The notes beneath the pieces were generated by a model. It had not been told where the DNA came from. It searched no databases and saw only the letters and a program-made list of their open reading frames with translations. The translations under genes were made by a program, and so were the position numbers. DNA of 64,000 bases from Tetrapyrgos nigripes (taxonomy: Eukaryota > Basidiomycota > Agaricomycetes > Agaricales > Campanellaceae). Shown here one piece after another: positions 60,809 through 64,000 of the stretch; positions within the stretch are counted from its first letter, which is position 1; each line of letters begins with the position of its first letter. Location of the stretch: positions 1-64,000 of the forward strand of contig JAACJM010000014.1 of NCBI GenBank assembly GCA_013368315.1, read 5' to 3'.

Positions 60809-62096
60809 GGTGAGAGTGTGTGAACGAACTGTCCTTCATAATAGTTGTAAGAGGAGTGCGTGTTATTCATAGATGTTCATAGATGATGATTTGTTGAGAG
60901 CCTTGAATGACAGAGGATATTGACAAAAATGCCGACGGGAACGAACAGTGTACCTGTTCGAATCAACGTTCCGTCATCTCGTCAACCTAAAAAAAGAGTC
61001 TGTATATATTCTTGCTGCTACAAAGCTGGATCCCAAATGCACCTTTGAGGTCTAATTTGCCAACTCGAGGGCCCGAAACTCCAGTGAACTCCGAGTCCCT
61101 GTAAACAACACTTATCCTCGTTTGGATGCGCGGCAAATCAGAAATTCTTGCCTTGTCTCTCCACCTAGCTATAGAGGCTTCATGTTTTCTCCAATTGCAA
61201 GACTTCCCTTTGTCAAAGTGAGGCGGGCTCCGAGTCGAAGCTGTCTTTCTTCCTCCTCCTCTCCAATGCCTGAGTCTCTCGAAAGTCTCTCTTATACTCA
61301 ATTATGCGGCCACGGTGTTCTTTAGCCTTTTGTACGCGTTACAACTCACGGTAGCTGCGAGAGCAATATATCTGGAAAGCCTTTTGGCCTGGACTTTTTT
61401 CTTGTTCAATATGTGCGCAGCTAACGAACATGGTTCCTGGCCGTACCTTCCTTTAGTATCCTTTCTTGTTTTTCTGCCCTTCTCACCCTTTCAAATCGAT
61501 GCGGCTGACTTTCCCTTCCTCGTTCTGGTATCAGAACGCAATCGTCTAGAACTGAGATGGGGGAATGACTTTCTTTCACCGTGCTTAGAGTCACGGTGAG
61601 GCGCCTTCACGCCTGCTGTGGCATACGGCTTGAAAATTACAATGTCTTTACTGTAGCCAATTATTTTTGTCTCTGCCTGATCCCGTCTTTCTTTGCCAAG
61701 TGCTGCTTTAGGAGGCGGTTCGTCCAGAGTCCTCCGTCTCTTGGCACGAAGCTACTTGGCATGATCAGACCTTTCTCAAGAGCCACCGAGCTAGCCACCG
61801 TGCGCGCGTAGCGTAGCCATAGGTAGCCTGGTTCATCAGTTCCCTTGTAATTGTCAAGCCTTACAACTGTGGGGCTACTTGCGTCACGGATCATCAGTCA
61901 TCCCGAGTTATGACATGGCTGCGCATTTCATATATAATCCCTCGTGTGGCTTATGGGCGAAAGCTTTCCCTCTCCTTTCCACCACACGGCGACGCATCTC
62001 CTTATCGTCCCCATTTCACGCAAATCGATCCCCAAATCGTCTGTTTTCACGACCAGCTAATTAGCCTAGAAGAGGGATCTAGACAACAAAGCAGTC
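60809..62096. promoter_or_regulatory. Upstream regions of the MFS and LEA2-like genes
   Basis: A 1.3 kb divergent spacer with no gene supported. The right end (61920-62096) has a TATA-like CATATATAATCC near 61928 and a CT-rich tract (CCCTCTCCTTTCC, near 61968). Both fit the promoter of the plus-strand gene starting at 62097. Confidence 0.45.
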
Positions 62097-63516
62097 ATGT
62101 CCTATAACGACCCATACGCAGGAGGCCAGTACGCTCATCAGTATCAACACGGGCAGCAGTATAACCAGGGTGGATATGAGTTCAATCCATACAGCAACAG
62201 CATTCCTCACTCGCCTCCGCCAATCCCTCAATCACCGCCGTTCAGTCCAGCTCATTCTGGACCTAAGCACGCGCCAACGCCAAGTCTTTCAGGACCTTTT
62301 GCACCTTATCATGATGACCCGAATCCATTCCAAGCCGGCAATGAACAGAAGGTGGATCCCAAGCCGAATGATTTTGTGGATTATACCGCTGGGTGAGCTC
62401 ATCATTTGTGGTGCTAGTGTCATTGGTTGCTGTGCTAATGCTCTGCTTCTTTCTTTGTCTTTTTTTTTTGTCTTTTCTGACCTCTTAGAGAAAACTCATT
62501 CAAGGGCATCAAAGACTACCGCTCCCATTATCAAGGAAATTTGTGGACGAGGGGTTCGAGGGTTGGATGTTTTGGGAGATTCTTTGGCTGCACGTTGTTT
62601 ATCGCAATCTATCTCTTCTTGGCGATTGTTGGATGTATGATCCTGGTATGTGTCCACTGTATCTCCGTTTGGCGATGACTGATGGCTTTTGTCTCAACTG
62701 ACAGTGGCTGCGACCCCCAAGCGTTGACATCGGTGACCCATTCGTCAATACTACCCAGAGCCTGGGAATAGAAAACGGTGCTCTCACTATCCCGCTGGGA
62801 CTAAACGTCTCGTACGCCAAATCTTCTCTTGTACCCGATTATGGCCGTTGACGGGCTCTCATCAATTTATAGCGTCAACAACCCCATGTACCTCTCAGTT
62901 AGAATTCGGGATTTGAATGTAGACGTGAGTCTATTGTCTGTTAAACCAATTTCTGGGGTGTCGACGATGCTCATCCCTGCTCTACAGCTCACGTACCCAA
63001 TAACCAATAATCCAAACGTGGGCAACGGGTCAATATCCGATGTTAACATTAAATCAAATGAAGAGACCAACTTTACCCTACCCATCGATTTGGATGCTAG
63101 CCTGAATGGGGATGGAATTGCTGTGTTGCGAGATATTGCTAACAAGTGTGGTTCGAGTGGAGGGAAGTTGGATGTGGATGCTGATATTCATGTGAGGATT
63201 ATGCTCTTGCTTTCTTGTCCTTTTCCTTTACCTCTTTTCCTTCCTTTTTTCTCTGTGATCAAAACATACTCACGACCATATCTTTTCGTTCTGTAGATCA
63301 AACTCGCCGTTCTCGGTGTTCCAGTGTCCTTCTCAATCTCTAGAAGCCTAAGCTTTAGTTGTCCAGCGTTTGCTCAGGATGCGCTACAGGTCAGTTACAA
63401 ATTTCAAGTCTTTTCAGTCAACCTCAGTCCTTTTCTAACCCCATCGTCTCTTTCTTTCTTTTTTGGTTCTTATCTAGCAAATATCCTCGATTATAGGCAA
63501 CCTATTCTCCAAGTGA
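62097..63516 (+). CDS. LEA2-like (NDR1/HIN1-type) single-pass membrane protein
   Basis: The N-terminal 95 residues are Tyr/Gln/Pro-rich and disordered (MSYNDPYAGGQYAHQY, PHSPPPIPQSPPFSP). A transmembrane helix follows (CTLFIAIYLFLAIVGCMIL), then a LEA2-like β-domain outside or in the lumen: WLRPPSVDIGDP, IPLGLNVSVNNPMYLSVRI, LTYPITNNP, ETNFTLPIDL. The end is SLSFSCPAFAQDALQ plus QISSIIGNLFSK. Introns include 62393-62488 and others giving a continuous frame to TGA 63516. Related proteins are widespread in agaricomycetes; the LEA2 fold in plants is tied to stress at the plasma membrane, but the fungal role is unclear. Several N-glycosylation sequons (NTT, NVS, NFT) support an exposed domain. 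Confidence 0.8.
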
Positions 63517-64000
63517 TCGTTCTTCGACTACAATCTGGTCCAGCGGAATTATGAATCATGATTGAATCAATTTGGAGTCTAACTTATGCATAGCATTGGT
63601 AATCTGGTAATTTGTTAGGGCGGTGGGTGGTATATACATTCAAGGAAGAGCGGGAACAGTAGGAGGGGGAGGATCAGATTTTTTACGGCAAGGGAACAGA
63701 AAGGACTTTCTTTGGACATGTACATACTCACGAATTCTCACCATGGGACTCTCTTTTACATACGTACAGGCATTTATCCGCTCTTAACTTACTCTATCCC
63801 TCGCTATTCGTTGTTATATTTTGCTAGCTCATCTCCTAGTACATATCGTGAGTACTGCCATCTACATTACCTCAGCCCAGTGTACACTGGCCAGTCGGGA
63901 CTCGGGAGCCTCCGTACATCACATAGATTTGCTTGGAGCATGGAGAAAGAACATGGACGAGAACAGTAAAGTGGAGAAGACAAATCTCGAGGACTACAAA
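63517..64000. other. 3' flank of the LEA2-like gene
   Basis: No coding region is recognised before the window ends. Confidence 0.4.

Noticed and set aside
60940..60975. GTTCGAATC word resembling a tRNA T-loop
   Set aside because: No matching A-box or acceptor stem could be formed around it.

Overview
The window looks like nuclear DNA of a mushroom-forming basidiomycete (Agaricomycetes). Nearly every gene is split by many short GT-AG introns (about 48-66 bp). The gene content is typical of that group: NACHT-type STAND proteins, several unrelated F-box proteins, a membrane/WD40 family, a P450, an MFS carrier and a Tc1/mariner-like (IS630 superfamily) transposase with introns. I saw no bacterial operons, CRISPR arrays, rRNA or tRNA genes. 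Exon boundaries given here were worked out by hand from splice signals, reading frame and, where possible, comparison of paralogues within the window.

Layout. 1-1103: 3' part of an intron-containing DDE transposase. 1254-2197: non-autonomous element with ~180 bp terminal inverted repeats. 2682-12939: a ~3.85 kb segmental duplication carrying two NACHT/STAND genes (A at 3006-6575, B at 9384-12963), with an F-box gene between the copies. 13371-17516 (-): membrane-anchored WD40 protein, first of three paralogues. 17997-19908 (-): F-box/Cys-finger protein. 20244-22849 (-): acidic nuclear-type hypothetical protein. 23288-24605 (+): Gal80-like oxidoreductase-fold protein. 27173-28391 (-): disordered Ser/Pro-rich protein. 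28392-34684: a 6.3 kb stretch with no supportable gene. 34685-36331 (-): F-box protein. 36616-37609 (+): phosducin-like protein. 37867-38576 (+): small basic/acidic protein with a 4-nt first coding exon. 39098-43314 (+): second WD40 paralogue, frameshifted. 44270-44745: F-box relic. 44992-47273 (-): cytochrome P450. 47823-49087 (-): second Gal80-like gene. 50929-55116 (+): third WD40 paralogue, intact. 55748-57487 (-): F-box gene broken by one TAG. 58341-60808 (-): MFS transporter. 62097-63516 (+): LEA2-like membrane protein.

Themes. The window mixes conserved housekeeping genes (phosducin-like, LEA2-like) with local, duplicating accessory families. These are the NLR pair, three copies of a four-helix-membrane plus WDR26/Gid7-like propeller protein, two Gal80-like proteins and five F-box loci, two of them decayed. 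Several copies carry fresh-looking lesions: a nonsense codon, a homopolymer frameshift, a frameshifted C-terminus and an 8-residue deletion. This suggests birth-and-death evolution next to transposon remains. The most unusual protein is the membrane-anchored Gid7/WDR26-like propeller. NACHT sensors and F-box (ubiquitin ligase adaptor) genes lie in the same neighbourhood, but a functional link between them is only inference.
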